Source of the DNA: Saccharospirillum sp040881935
GTDB lineage: Bacteria; Pseudomonadota; Gammaproteobacteria; Pseudomonadales; Natronospirillaceae
Direction of reading: 5' to 3'
NCBI RefSeq assembly: GCF_040881935.1
Contig: NZ_JBBECH010000060.1
Location: forward strand, 1-64,000
Length of the DNA stretch: 64,000 bases
The notes under the pieces were generated by a model, which had not been told where the DNA came from, did not search any database, and saw only the letters and a list, made by a program, of their open reading frames with translations. Shown here one piece after another: positions 33,735 through 42,756 of this stretch. A program made the position numbers and the translations under genes. The stretch's first letter is position 1. Each line of letters opens with the position of its first letter.

Positions 33735-35630
33735 TCAATCACTCAGACGTTCGCGAATCTCATCCAGAATGGCCGGGTCGTCGATGGTCGAGGGAACCTG
33801 CAATTCTTCGCCATTAACCATCTGGCGCAGGGTTTTGCGCAGTATTTTACCGGAACGGGTCTTCGGTAACCGATCGACAACCAGCGACTGATTAAAACAG
33901 GCTAAGGCGCCGATCTGCTGTCGTACCGAAGCGACCAGCTCCGCCTTTAAGGCGTCTTCATCGCCCACGAAGCCGTCTTTCAGTACTACCATGGCAAGCG
34001 GCAACTCGCCTTTCAATTCATCGTGAACGCCAAAGACAGCGCATTCGGCAACGGCCGGGTGAGCCGCAACAATCTCCTCCATCTCGCCGGTAGAAAGCCG
34101 GTGACCGGCTACGTTGATCACATCATCCAGGCGGCCCATCACGAAAAGGTACCCGCCCTCATCCCGGTAGCCGCCGTCGCCAGACAAATAGTACCCCGGA
34201 TATTGCGCCAGATAGCCCGACCTGAAACGGTCGCTGTCGCGCCAGATAGTCGGCAGACACCCCGGCGGCATCGGTAACCGTATGGCGACCGCACCCTGCT
34301 GGTTGACATCACAGGGTTCTCCGTAGGCATCCAGTATCTCGACCTGAAAGCCCGGTGTCGGCAACGTCGCCGAACCGGCCTTGACCGGCATCTGCTCTAT
34401 ACCCACCGGGTTACAGGCAATGGCCCAGCCGGTCTCTGTTTGCCACCAGTGATCGAGCACCGGTAACCCGGTCTTTTCGACCAGCCAGTCGTAGGTCGGC
34501 GGGTCGAGGCGCTCTCCGGCCAGAAACAGTTTTTGCAAACTCGACGTATCGTATTGGGCCATCAGGGCGGCGTCGGGATCTTCTTTTCTGACCGCCCGAA
34601 ACGCAGTAGGCGCGGTAAAGAGCGCCGCCACTTTATGGTCGGCGACCATCCGCCAGAACGCACCGGCATCCGGCGTTTTAACCGGCTTACCCTCATACAG
34701 TACCGTGGTGCAGCCAAAGATCAGCGGGGCGTAGACAATGTAGGAATGTCCGACCACCCAGCCGACGTCAGAAGCGGCCCAGAAAACCTCGCCAGGGCTC
34801 ATGCCATAGACGACTTCCATGCTGTAATGCATGGCCACCGCATGGCCACCGTTATCGCGCACCACGCCCTTGGGCTTGCCCGTGGTGCCCGAGGTATACA
34901 GCACATAAAGCGGGTCAGTCGCCTTTACCGCAACCGGATCCGCGGGTTCAGCCATCGTCAGTGCTTCGTCCCAGTCCAGATCCCGCCCGGTCTGCATTGA
35001 TGCGACCACCTGCGGCCGTTGCAGAATCAGCGTCGAAGCGGGTTTGTGACGAGCCTCGTTCAGTGCAGCATCCAGAATAGGCTTGTATTCGATGACCCGG
35101 TTGACTTCGATGCCACAAGACGCCGAAATCACCACCGTCGGCTCGGCATCATCAATACGCACCGCCAGTTCATGGGCGGCAAACCCACCGAACACGACCG
35201 AATGCACAGCCCCGAGGCGGGCACAGGCCAACATGGCCATGACAGTTTCCGGCACCATGGGCATGTAAATCACGACCCGGTCACCCTTGCCCACACCCAA
35301 GCCCCGCAACACACCGGCAACCCGCGCGGTCGCATCCCGCAATTCAAGGTAGGTAAAGCGTTTCACGGTTGCGGTGACCGGCGAATCATAAACCAGCGCC
35401 ACCTGCTCGCCCCGGCCAGCATCAATCTGTGCATCCAATGCCAGATAGGCGGTATTGAGCTCACCATCGGCAAACCAGCGATACAGCCCTTCCTGATCAA
35501 GGCTGGCTCCCTGAGTCGGAGCCTTGTACCAGTCGATGCGTTTGCTTTGCGCCAGCCAAAAAGCATCCGGGTCGTTCACACTGGCCTGATATTCAGAAAA
35601 ATAATCGAGAACAGCGGGCGTCTGGGTCAT
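33735..35630 (-). CDS. prpE: Propionyl-CoA synthetase
   Basis: A 631-residue adenylate-forming acyl-CoA ligase. It activates short-chain acids, most likely propionate, with ATP and CoA. It has the P-loop YTSGTTGKPKGVV, the aromatic selectivity region WWQTETGWAI, the hinge GYLFVMGRLDDVINVAGHRLSTGEMEE and the acetylatable C-terminal lysine in LPKTRSGKILRKTLR. The opening DYFSEYQASVNDPDAFW is typical of PrpE rather than acetyl-CoA synthetase. No other prp gene adjoins it. Confidence 0.92.
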   Translation of the reverse strand: MTQTPAVLDYFSEYQASVNDPDAFWLAQSKRIDWYKAPTQGASLDQEGLYRWFADGELNTAYLALDAQIDAGRGEQVALVYDSPVTATVKRFTYLELRDATARVAGVLRGLGVGKGDRVVIYMPMVPETVMAMLACARLGAVHSVVFGGFAAHELAVRIDDAEPTVVISASCGIEVNRVIEYKPILDAALNEARHKPASTLILQRPQVVASMQTGRDLDWDEALTMAEPADPVAVKATDPLYVLYTSGTTGKPKGVVRDNGGHAVAMHYSMEVVYGMSPGEVFWAASDVGWVVGHSYIVYAPLIFGCTTVLYEGKPVKTPDAGAFWRMVADHKVAALFTAPTAFRAVRKEDPDAALMAQYDTSSLQKLFLAGERLDPPTYDWLVEKTGLPVLDHWWQTETGWAIACNPVGIEQMPVKAGSATLPTPGFQVEILDAYGEPCDVNQQGAVAIRLPMPPGCLPTIWRDSDRFRSGYLAQYPGYYLSGDGGYRDEGGYLFVMGRLDDVINVAGHRLSTGEMEEIVAAHPAVAECAVFGVHDELKGELPLAMVVLKDGFVGDEDALKAELVASVRQQIGALACFNQSLVVDRLPKTRSGKILRKTLRQMVNGEELQVPSTIDDPAILDEIRERLSD

Positions 35631-35839
35631 AGGTTCACCATTGTTGTTGGCGTACGTTCCGTGTGCGTTGCCAGGAAGCCGTGCCAGCAGCCAGCACTAA
35701 TCGCGTTCATAGCTTCAACACTTTGATAAAAACTATGCGCCGAATGACCCTCGGATCCCATTAGACATTGGGCGTAAAACGATCAGAGTTAGACTCGGTC
35801 GGAATCTGGAAAAAATGACGTTGGAAAAGGTGAAGGGTA

Positions 35840-36763
35840 TTACTGTTTTGAAGCTCTATTTTGTTGTTGCTGGCTGCAGCCATATACCATCAGCCCCAGA
35901 GTACAGAGCGCGATGGCGCCCCATTGCAAGGTATCGGGCCATTCGTTCAGAACGGGGATGGCCAGCAAAGCAGCACTGGCGGGCACAAAGGCCATAAACA
36001 GCGAACTGGTCATCGAGCCCAGCTCGCGAATCACGAAGCCGAGCAGAAATAACGCCAGTACACTGACGATGATACCCTGGTAAACCACTTGCAGCAGTAC
36101 ATCGTTCAGGGGCGCTTCCGGTAAAACATGCGGCATCAGCCACCAGATGGGAATAAACATCAAACCGTTGATCCAGGGCACCCAGACCAGAATATCGCGG
36201 GTGCTGACTTGCCAGGCTTTTATGGCCGTCATGTAGATCGACATCATCCAGGCGGCAGAAAACAACAGCAGCAGGCCTGCCACAGGAACCGAATGATGCA
36301 CCAGTGTTGGCCCTACCATCAGTCCATTGGCAACGACTACCAGAGCAACGCCCACCCAGGCACCTGCTCGAAAGCGTTGTTTCAATAACACGATCGCCAA
36401 CAATCCACTGATCACCGGCAGACTGCCATTGACCAGCACACCCGCCTGAGCCGCCGGGCTCAGTTGCAGACCGTAAAAACTGAGCAGGGTATAGGGAAAG
36501 CCACAACCCAGGGCGACGACCAGCGCCCGGCCCCACTGCGCACTCCGCCAGGGGTAGGTCAGTGCCCAGGGCAGCGTGCACAGTGCCGCGGTGACGTAGC
36601 GTAATAAGGTGATGTCAGCCGGGGTCAGCACGGTTTGCACGCCCAGCCGCGACAACACCAGCCAGCCAGACCAGATGGCAATGACGGCCAAACCACCGAG
36701 CAGAGCCAGGCCAGTTTTGGGCGTTGACGGGGTGATTGTGAATGCAGTGCTGGAAGTCGACAT
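35840..36763 (-). CDS. EamA/DMT-family transporter
   Basis: A 307-residue inner-membrane protein with ten predicted helices in two EamA repeats (about 20-150 and 165-300). Typical pieces are GWLVLSRLGVQTVLTPADITLLRY and LGSMTSSLFMAFVPASAALLAIPVL. Such proteins export metabolites, amino acids or drugs. The substrate is unknown. It is divergent from the MFS gene at 36993. Confidence 0.88.
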   Translation of the reverse strand: MSTSSTAFTITPSTPKTGLALLGGLAVIAIWSGWLVLSRLGVQTVLTPADITLLRYVTAALCTLPWALTYPWRSAQWGRALVVALGCGFPYTLLSFYGLQLSPAAQAGVLVNGSLPVISGLLAIVLLKQRFRAGAWVGVALVVVANGLMVGPTLVHHSVPVAGLLLLFSAAWMMSIYMTAIKAWQVSTRDILVWVPWINGLMFIPIWWLMPHVLPEAPLNDVLLQVVYQGIIVSVLALFLLGFVIRELGSMTSSLFMAFVPASAALLAIPVLNEWPDTLQWGAIALCTLGLMVYGCSQQQQNRASKQ

Positions 36764-36992
36764 TCGAGTTCGTCTTAACCGTGTTTGAGTGAGCTGGAGA
36801 TTAACGGTTCCCGCCCGGGTCCGCCAGTCTACCCTCCTTCTCTACCTTAGAATGTAGCCCGATCTGAACACTGCGACCCGATTTGGTTACCTTTGGAACC
36901 CGGCGCTGGCCCGCCAAATTCTGTATGATCGGTCATCTTTTGCAGGTAACTCCCAAACGACCCTGCAGTACGACCCCAACTAACAGGTTCGC

Positions 36993-38192
36993 ATGAAAAC
37001 CACGCTGCAATTTTCAATTCTGCTTGCTGCCACCATGGCCCTCGGCCCGCTGGCCATCGACGCCTATTTGCCCGCCTTCCCGGTGATCGCCGAAGACCTG
37101 GGTGTCAGCCAGAATCAGGTCTCTCTTACTCTAAGCCTGTATCTGTTTGGTCTTGCCCTGGGCCTAATCATCGGCGGCCCCTTATCAGACCGGTATGGCC
37201 GGGCGCCGGTGTTGCTTACCGGGCTCGGTGTTTACGCTATCAGCGCCATCGCCATCGGCCAAAGCACCGATGTGCAGTGGATGATTCTCTGGCGGCTGAC
37301 TCAGGCCTTCGGTGGTGGCTGGATCGCCGTCAGCGTGCCGGCACTGGTACGCGACACCGCCCGGGGCCGGGATGCAGCGCGGCTGTTTTCGCTGATTGCT
37401 CTGATCATGTTCATTGCTCCAGCTATCGCTCCCTCCCTCGGTTCGATTCTGCTGTGGATTGGCCGTTGGCCGCTGATTTTCTACTTCCTGTCGGTCTACG
37501 CCGTCGGCGTGGGTATATTGATGTGGTTTCGCCTTTTGCGCCATCAGCCGCGGAAAACCGGGGCCAAAGAACCGGTTTCGCGGTTGCTGACCAATTATCT
37601 GGCCGTGCTGCGCCACCCCATGGCCTGGCGACACATCGTGATTCAGTCTCTGGCGTTCAGCACAGTGATGCTGTTTGTCACCCACGCTTCGTTTATGTAC
37701 CAGACCTGGTTTGGCTTGAACAACGCCCAGTTTTCCATCGCGTTTGCCTCTGGCGTGGTCTGCATGGGCGTTTTAGGCACCCTGAACCGGCGTCTGTTGC
37801 TGAGTTATTCGCCGGTGCTGTTGCTTAAAATCGCTCTGGTGATTCAGGTCGGGGCTTTGTTGCTGATGAATCTGTTCCTGGGCATCAATAATCAGAGTCT
37901 CTGGGCTTTCCTGCCGATGATGATTCTGGTTGGCGGCACCATTGGTGCCATTGCCCCGAATAACCAATCGGCTTATCTCGAACACTTTGGTCGACTCAGC
38001 GGTACAGCCAGCGCCCTGATCGGTGCGGCCCAGTTCATTGTCGCCGGCACCATCAGCACCGCCTCCACCTGGATCGTTGATGGCTCCATTCAGCGCATCG
38101 CGCTGGCCATGTTCGTCTGCTCCCTGCTGGCAACTCTGAGTGGCCTGTCACTGGCAAACCACCCAGCCCCGTCAGACGAGCCCGCTGCATGA
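36993..38192 (+). CDS. Bcr/CflA-family MFS multidrug efflux transporter
   Basis: A 399-residue protein with 12 helices. It opens with LGPLAIDAYLPAFPVIAEDLGVSQNQVSLTLSLYLFGLALGLIIGGPLSDRYGRAPVLLTGL, which contains the MFS loop 2-3 motif (GPLSDRYGR) and the Bcr/CflA D-AYLPA motif. Related pumps export bicyclomycin, sulfonamides or dipeptides. Its last four bases overlap the start of the aminotransferase (ATGA), so the two are co-translated, and export of a product linked to that enzyme is possible. Confidence 0.9.
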   Translation: MKTTLQFSILLAATMALGPLAIDAYLPAFPVIAEDLGVSQNQVSLTLSLYLFGLALGLIIGGPLSDRYGRAPVLLTGLGVYAISAIAIGQSTDVQWMILWRLTQAFGGGWIAVSVPALVRDTARGRDAARLFSLIALIMFIAPAIAPSLGSILLWIGRWPLIFYFLSVYAVGVGILMWFRLLRHQPRKTGAKEPVSRLLTNYLAVLRHPMAWRHIVIQSLAFSTVMLFVTHASFMYQTWFGLNNAQFSIAFASGVVCMGVLGTLNRRLLLSYSPVLLLKIALVIQVGALLLMNLFLGINNQSLWAFLPMMILVGGTIGAIAPNNQSAYLEHFGRLSGTASALIGAAQFIVAGTISTASTWIVDGSIQRIALAMFVCSLLATLSGLSLANHPAPSDEPAA

Positions 38193-39295
38193 CCTGGCAA
38201 ACCGCGCAACTAATGCCCACTGCTGATCGCATTGATCTTGGCATTGGCCAACCCGATCCGGCTCTGCTTCCCGCGGACCTATTTGAGCAGTCCTGTGTCG
38301 ATGCTTCAGTTCTGGCCTATGGAACCGAAGCGGGCGACGAGCGTTTTCGGTACGCACTGGCGCACTGGTTGAATCAGCGCCAGGCCCGGCCGACCAGTCC
38401 CGAACACCTGATGATTACCACCGGCTCTTCCAACGCGCTCGACATGATCTGCACCCGGTTCAGCCAACCCGGCGATACGGTGCTGGTGGAAGACCCCACC
38501 TATTTTATCGCCCGCAAACAATTGGCCGACCATGGCCTCACCGCTGTGGCGGTGCCAATGGATCAGGGCGGTGTCGATATTCTGGAACTGGCGGCGTTGA
38601 TAGAGCAGCACAAGCCAGCTTTCTTTTACACCATTCCCACCTTTCACAACCCAACCGGTATAACCCAGAGTGCTGAACGCAGAGCGCAGCTGGTCTCGCT
38701 CGCACGGGATACCGGTTGCCCGGTGGTGGCCGATGAGGTGTATCAGTATCTGCATTATGCCGAGCCACCGCCTGACTCGCTGGCAAGCCTGGATGAACGG
38801 GCGCCGGTGTTGTCGATCGGCTCCTTTGCCAAGCTTCTGGCGCCTGGCTTGCGGCTGGGCTGGATCCAGGGATCGTCGGAGATTCTGGTTCCATTGACTG
38901 GTAGTGCCTTGCTGGCAAGCGGTGGTGGTCTGGCTCCGGTTACGTCCAGCCTGGTCAGGCCTTTACTTGAAGATGGTCGATTTGATCAACACCTGGTGCG
39001 ATTAACAGAGGTCTATCGGCGTCGGCTAGCAACACTGGTGGCGGGATTGACGGATCATCTGGGAGAACGTATTAGATTTACCGTACCCACGGGCGGCTAT
39101 TTTATTTGGGCAAACTGGCTGAACGGCGCGGATACTGAAGCGATGCTGCCTCAGGCGCATCAGCTCGGCACAGGCTTTCAACCCGGTGGCAAGTTCTCAG
39201 CCTCGCCCGGCCAGGCCAGCGCCATGCGGTTGTGTTTCGCTTTTTACGACGAAGCACAACTGACCGAGGCCTGTGTAAGGCTGAGTAAACTCTGA
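38189..39295 (+). CDS. PLP-dependent class I/II aminotransferase
   Basis: A 368-residue cytoplasmic fold-type I enzyme. It has the substrate-side motif IDLGIGQPDP, the cofactor motif IPTFHNPTG, the aspartate-tyrosine VADEVYQYL and the Schiff-base lysine in SIGSFAKLLAPGLRLGW. It resembles the aminotransferase half of MocR-like proteins and 2-aminoadipate-type aminotransferases but has no DNA-binding domain. The amino donor is unknown. It is translationally coupled to the upstream Bcr/CflA exporter. Confidence 0.88.
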   Translation: MTWQTAQLMPTADRIDLGIGQPDPALLPADLFEQSCVDASVLAYGTEAGDERFRYALAHWLNQRQARPTSPEHLMITTGSSNALDMICTRFSQPGDTVLVEDPTYFIARKQLADHGLTAVAVPMDQGGVDILELAALIEQHKPAFFYTIPTFHNPTGITQSAERRAQLVSLARDTGCPVVADEVYQYLHYAEPPPDSLASLDERAPVLSIGSFAKLLAPGLRLGWIQGSSEILVPLTGSALLASGGGLAPVTSSLVRPLLEDGRFDQHLVRLTEVYRRRLATLVAGLTDHLGERIRFTVPTGGYFIWANWLNGADTEAMLPQAHQLGTGFQPGGKFSASPGQASAMRLCFAFYDEAQLTEACVRLSKL

Positions 39296-39311
39296 AAATC
39301 TGAATCAGCCA

Positions 39312-39932
39312 CTACAGCGGACAAACAGCTCCAGTGCCTTTGAGACCGCAGTACCCGTTGGGGTTTTTCAGCAAATACTGCTGATGGTAGGTCTCGGCAT
39401 AGTAAAACGGCGGCACCGGGCCTATGTCTGTGGTAATCCTGCCTTTACTCTGCGCTTTCAAAGCTTTTTCAAACGCCTCACGCGTCTGTTCTACAACAAC
39501 CAATTGCTCTTCTGAGCCATAAATGGCCGAACGGTACTGAGTACCAATATCGTTACCCTGACGCATGCCCTGGGTCGGGTCGTGCGCTTCCCAGAATGCT
39601 TTCAACAGGGCCGCCAGCGACACCTGCCTGGGGTCATACACCACGCGCACGGCCTCGGTATGACCGGTAAGGCCGGAACAAACCTCTTCATAGGTCGGGT
39701 TCGGTGTCAGACCACCGGCATACCCAACCGCCGTGTTGCGCACACCAGGCAATGTCCAGAAATGGCGCTCTGCGCCCCAGAAGCAGCCCATGGCGAGAAT
39801 GATCTCTTCGCAGCCATCGGGCGTGTCACGCATGTCAGTGTCAAAAACGGCGTGCTGATAATCGACAGGTAACGGCGTCTCCCGACCGGGCAGCGCTGAG
39901 CTGGCGGCGGGTAATTCGGTGGATCTGGCCAT
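39312..39932 (-). CDS. msrA: Peptide-methionine (S)-S-oxide reductase MsrA
   Basis: A 206-residue enzyme that repairs S-methionine sulfoxide in proteins. The catalytic motif is LAMGCFWGAERHFW (Cys about 49), followed by TAVGYAGGLTPNPTYEEVCSG and GMRQGNDIGTQYRSAIY. A likely resolving cysteine lies in the C-terminal NGYCGLKGTGAVCPL. Its length matches E. coli MsrA (212). It converges on the aminotransferase and is divergent from the PilZ gene. Confidence 0.95.
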   Translation of the reverse strand: MARSTELPAASSALPGRETPLPVDYQHAVFDTDMRDTPDGCEEIILAMGCFWGAERHFWTLPGVRNTAVGYAGGLTPNPTYEEVCSGLTGHTEAVRVVYDPRQVSLAALLKAFWEAHDPTQGMRQGNDIGTQYRSAIYGSEEQLVVVEQTREAFEKALKAQSKGRITTDIGPVPPFYYAETYHQQYLLKNPNGYCGLKGTGAVCPL

Positions 39933-39984
39933 GGTGGTCTCCTTAATGATTGCACCCTAAATGAGCGCCAACTATAGTGAATTC

Positions 39985-40005
39985 AATGGGAAATGATTAT
40001 CCATT
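39985..40005. promoter_or_regulatory. Palindrome in the msrA/pilZ divergent region
   Basis: AATGG-N11-CCATT lies 53 bases from msrA and 56 bases from the PilZ gene, in an A+T-rich stretch. It may be an operator for one or both. No regulator is identified, and the match to a Fur box is poor. Confidence 0.25.
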
Positions 40006-40060
40006 TACTTTTTCCCGCCTCAGCCGATAACCGGAAAGGTCGTGTCATCAGGAGACTTTT

Positions 40061-40462
40061 ATGTCTAACAACCATAGACGCTTTCAACGCATTGAATTCG
40101 ATGCCCGGGTTGAACTGCGCCTGAGTGACCCGGCAAACCCCAATCTGTACCCCGGCATCTTACGGGATATCAGCCTCAAAGGTGCTCTGATCGTTCTAGG
40201 TGACACCGATCACCTTCCCGAGACCAACAGCAAGGGTCAACTCATCGTCCAGCTCGATCAGAGTGACGTTGTGTTAACCATGGAAGTCGAAGTGGCCTAC
40301 TGCCACTCGGAACGTCACGCTTGTGGGCTGAACATTCTGACAATGGATGTCGACACTGCCTCTCACTTGCGTCGTCTGGTCGAAGTCAACCTAGGGGACG
40401 ACGCTGCCCTGCAACGGGAACTCAGCAACCTGGTCGAAGTGATGGAAGCCGAACACGGCTGA
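40061..40462 (+). CDS. PilZ-domain protein
   Basis: A 133-residue single-domain protein with the c-di-GMP-binding pair RRFQRIEF (RxxxR, residues about 6-10) and DISLKG (about 37-42). It has no other domain. It probably changes a partner protein when c-di-GMP is bound. Its role cannot be told from neighbours, since the oligopeptide transporter downstream is separated by 230 bases. A GGAG precedes the ATG. Confidence 0.9.
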   Translation: MSNNHRRFQRIEFDARVELRLSDPANPNLYPGILRDISLKGALIVLGDTDHLPETNSKGQLIVQLDQSDVVLTMEVEVAYCHSERHACGLNILTMDVDTASHLRRLVEVNLGDDAALQRELSNLVEVMEAEHG

Positions 40463-40539
40463 CAGTGTGACCTGATTCCGTATTTTTACCCCGCCATTGC
40501 CAGAATTGCGTAATAAGTAGCGTTTTCTCGTATACCGCG

Positions 40540-40568
40540 TTGATGTTTACCCATGGCTGTGACAGTTT
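40540..40568 (+). promoter_or_regulatory. Conserved upstream element, first oppA copy
   Basis: The pattern TTGATGTTTA-N8-TGTGACAGTTT lies 153 bases before the first binding-protein start. An almost identical element lies 155 bases before the second copy. TGTGA recalls a CRP half-site, and TTGATG could be a -35. Conservation at matched positions is the main evidence. Confidence 0.5.
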
Positions 40569-40692
40569 CAGCGCCACTCGGCTGTCTGGTCCCGTCTTTT
40601 GACGCGTATCGATCGTTCTGACGACCTCTTCCGGCCGGGACCCTATTCAACAATCAGATCAAATAGAACTCTATAGAGGGAGATTACCCATT

Positions 40693-42387
40693 ATGAAACC
40701 CATCGCAATGGATTGGCGCCTGACACTGGCCGCCACACTGATCGCAGGTGTTACGCTGGCAGGTTGTTCACAGGGCGAAGACACAGCATCGCAACCCGGC
40801 TCCGGGGAGCCGGCTGAATCATCCGACACCCGGCAAACCGCAGAAAATGCCCACCCAGTCACCGGTGAAACGCTGGCCGACGAGCAAGTGTTCACTTACC
40901 GGGCGCTTGACGAGTCTTCATCACTGGACCCCCAGGTTGTTGAAGACGTCGACGGCTCCTACATCGTCCGCGACCTGTTTGAAGGCCTGCTCAACTCAGA
41001 CGAGCAGGGCAACCTGATTCCGGGTGTGGCCGAGCGCTACGAGACCGAAGACAACCAGATCTGGACTTTCCATTTGCGCGATAATGCCAAATGGTCCGAT
41101 GGCGAACCGGTCACTGCCAACGATTTCGTTTACGCCTGGCGACGCGCTGTCGACCCGGAACTGGCGTCACCCTATTCATGGTACATGAGCCTGATGGCCA
41201 TTGAGAATGTCGAGGCCATCCTCGAAGGTGAGATGGACATCTCTGAGCTGGGCGTTGAAGCCATTGATGACACCACTCTGCGTGTAAGCCTCAGTCGGCC
41301 ATTGCCTTACTTCGCGCAAATGGTGGTCCATTCAACCACCTTCCCGTCACCCCAATGGGTGATTGAAGAACACGGTGACGACTGGACCAAACCCGGCAAT
41401 CTGGTCGGTAACGGTGCGTTCGTGCTGACCGAGCATGTGGTCAACGAGCGACTGGTGCGCGAACGTAACGAACAATACTGGAATAACGACAACAACCTGA
41501 TGGACAAGGTTGTCACCCTGGTCATCAACGACGAAAATCAGGCACTGAACCGCTATGACGCTGGTGAACTCGACAAAACCGACGTCCCCGCTGGCCAGTA
41601 CCCACGCCTGGAGTCCGAGTATCCGGACCAGGCCCACGTCTTTCCGCAGCTGTGCAACTATTACTACATCTTTAACACCAACGTAGAACCATTCGACGAT
41701 CCGCGCGTGCGTCGGGCGTTATCCTACGCCATCGACCGCAATGTAGTTGTCGACAACGTACTGCAAGGCGGCCAATACCCGGCTTACACCTTTACCCCGG
41801 CGCTTACCGCAGGGTTTACTACGCCTGACGTGGAATGGGGGCAGCTGACTCAGGAAGAACGGGACACCCGCGCCGTTGAATTGCTGGCCGAAGCCGGTTA
41901 TGGCCCGGACAACCCGCTGGAAACCAGCCTGCTGTACAACACCGATGAAGCCCACCGCAAGGTGGCCATTGCCGTTAGCAGCATGTGGGAAGAAAAACTC
42001 GGTGTAAACGCCGCTCTGGAAAACCAGGAATGGACCACCTTCCTGACCACACGTAGCGAAGGTAATTTTGAGATTGCGCGCGGTGCCTGGTGCGGTGATT
42101 ACAACGAAGCCTCAACCTTCCTTGACCTGATGCAGTCCCGCTCGGGCTATAACGACGCCGGTTACGAGTCCGAAGAATACGACCGCCTGTCGGCTGAAGC
42201 CCAGACCCAGGGAGACCCGAGTGCCAACTACACAGCCATGGAAGAACTGATCGCCGTCGACATGCCCAACGCCCCGGTTTACCACTACACCGAGGTCATC
42301 ATGCTCAAACCGGATGTCAAAGGCTGGCCCTTTGATGACATTCAGCAAAATATCTATAGCCGTAATCTCTACAAAATTGCCGACTGA
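40693..42387 (+). CDS. oppA: Oligopeptide ABC transporter binding protein, lipoprotein copy
   Basis: A 564-residue solute-binding protein of the OppA/DppA class. A lipobox (TLAGC, Cys25) gives a lipid anchor, and a flexible linker follows, rich in Ser, Gly and Glu (26-55). The binding domain has QVFTYRALDESSSLDPQ, WSDGEPVTANDFVYAWRRAVDPELASPY and LCNYYYIFNTN. Ser at +2 after the lipid cysteine favours the outer membrane in E. coli rules. It is a tandem paralog of the next gene, about four in five residues identical by eye. A strong terminator follows, so it has its own transcript. Confidence 0.93.
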   Translation: MKPIAMDWRLTLAATLIAGVTLAGCSQGEDTASQPGSGEPAESSDTRQTAENAHPVTGETLADEQVFTYRALDESSSLDPQVVEDVDGSYIVRDLFEGLLNSDEQGNLIPGVAERYETEDNQIWTFHLRDNAKWSDGEPVTANDFVYAWRRAVDPELASPYSWYMSLMAIENVEAILEGEMDISELGVEAIDDTTLRVSLSRPLPYFAQMVVHSTTFPSPQWVIEEHGDDWTKPGNLVGNGAFVLTEHVVNERLVRERNEQYWNNDNNLMDKVVTLVINDENQALNRYDAGELDKTDVPAGQYPRLESEYPDQAHVFPQLCNYYYIFNTNVEPFDDPRVRRALSYAIDRNVVVDNVLQGGQYPAYTFTPALTAGFTTPDVEWGQLTQEERDTRAVELLAEAGYGPDNPLETSLLYNTDEAHRKVAIAVSSMWEEKLGVNAALENQEWTTFLTTRSEGNFEIARGAWCGDYNEASTFLDLMQSRSGYNDAGYESEEYDRLSAEAQTQGDPSANYTAMEELIAVDMPNAPVYHYTEVIMLKPDVKGWPFDDIQQNIYSRNLYKIAD

Positions 42388-42419
42388 CACTGGCCGGTTA
42401 CATAAACCACTAACCGTTT

Positions 42420-42455
42420 AAAAGGAGGCCAGGGCTCACCCTGGCCTCCTTTTTA
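42420..42455 (+). terminator. Strong terminator after the first oppA copy
   Basis: A 14-bp perfect stem, AAAGGAGGCCAGGG with its complement, closes on the loop CTCA and runs into T residues. It separates the two binding-protein genes. The 369-base gap also holds the promoter element of the second copy. Confidence 0.93.
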
Positions 42456-42601
42456 TCAGTCCACCCCCTCGTACCCGGTTCTGCGATGAAACATTGCAAA
42501 ACCCAGCGACTATAAACCCTCTTTACAAAGCCCATTGCCAAGCCCATGTCACAGAATCGCCAGTAAAGTGAACCATACAGTCATTTTTTTTGGCGCATAG
42601 A

Positions 42602-42630
42602 TTGATGTTTATTGCAGGATGTGAAAGTTT
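42602..42630 (+). promoter_or_regulatory. Conserved upstream element, second oppA copy
   Basis: TTGATGTTTA-N8-TGTGAAAGTTT matches the element upstream of the first copy, with the same internal spacing. The right part also forms a near palindrome, GATGT-N8-ACATC (42619-42636 approximately), of the size bound by CRP-like dimers. The regulator is unknown. Confidence 0.5.
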
Positions 42631-42756
42631 ACATCCCTTGTTTCGCATCAGGCTAAGACCTGGAAACAGACACTGTTGTGGGCTATTCCTTTACCCGGGT
42701 AACGGCTTTCCATAGGTCATCTACTAAAAATAAAACAATTTATAAGAGGGTTAATC

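Noticed and set aside
39985..40005. Fur box between msrA and the PilZ gene
   Set aside because: The symmetric part is AATGG-N11-CCATT and the match to the GATAAT-type consensus is poor; it is kept only as an unnamed palindrome.
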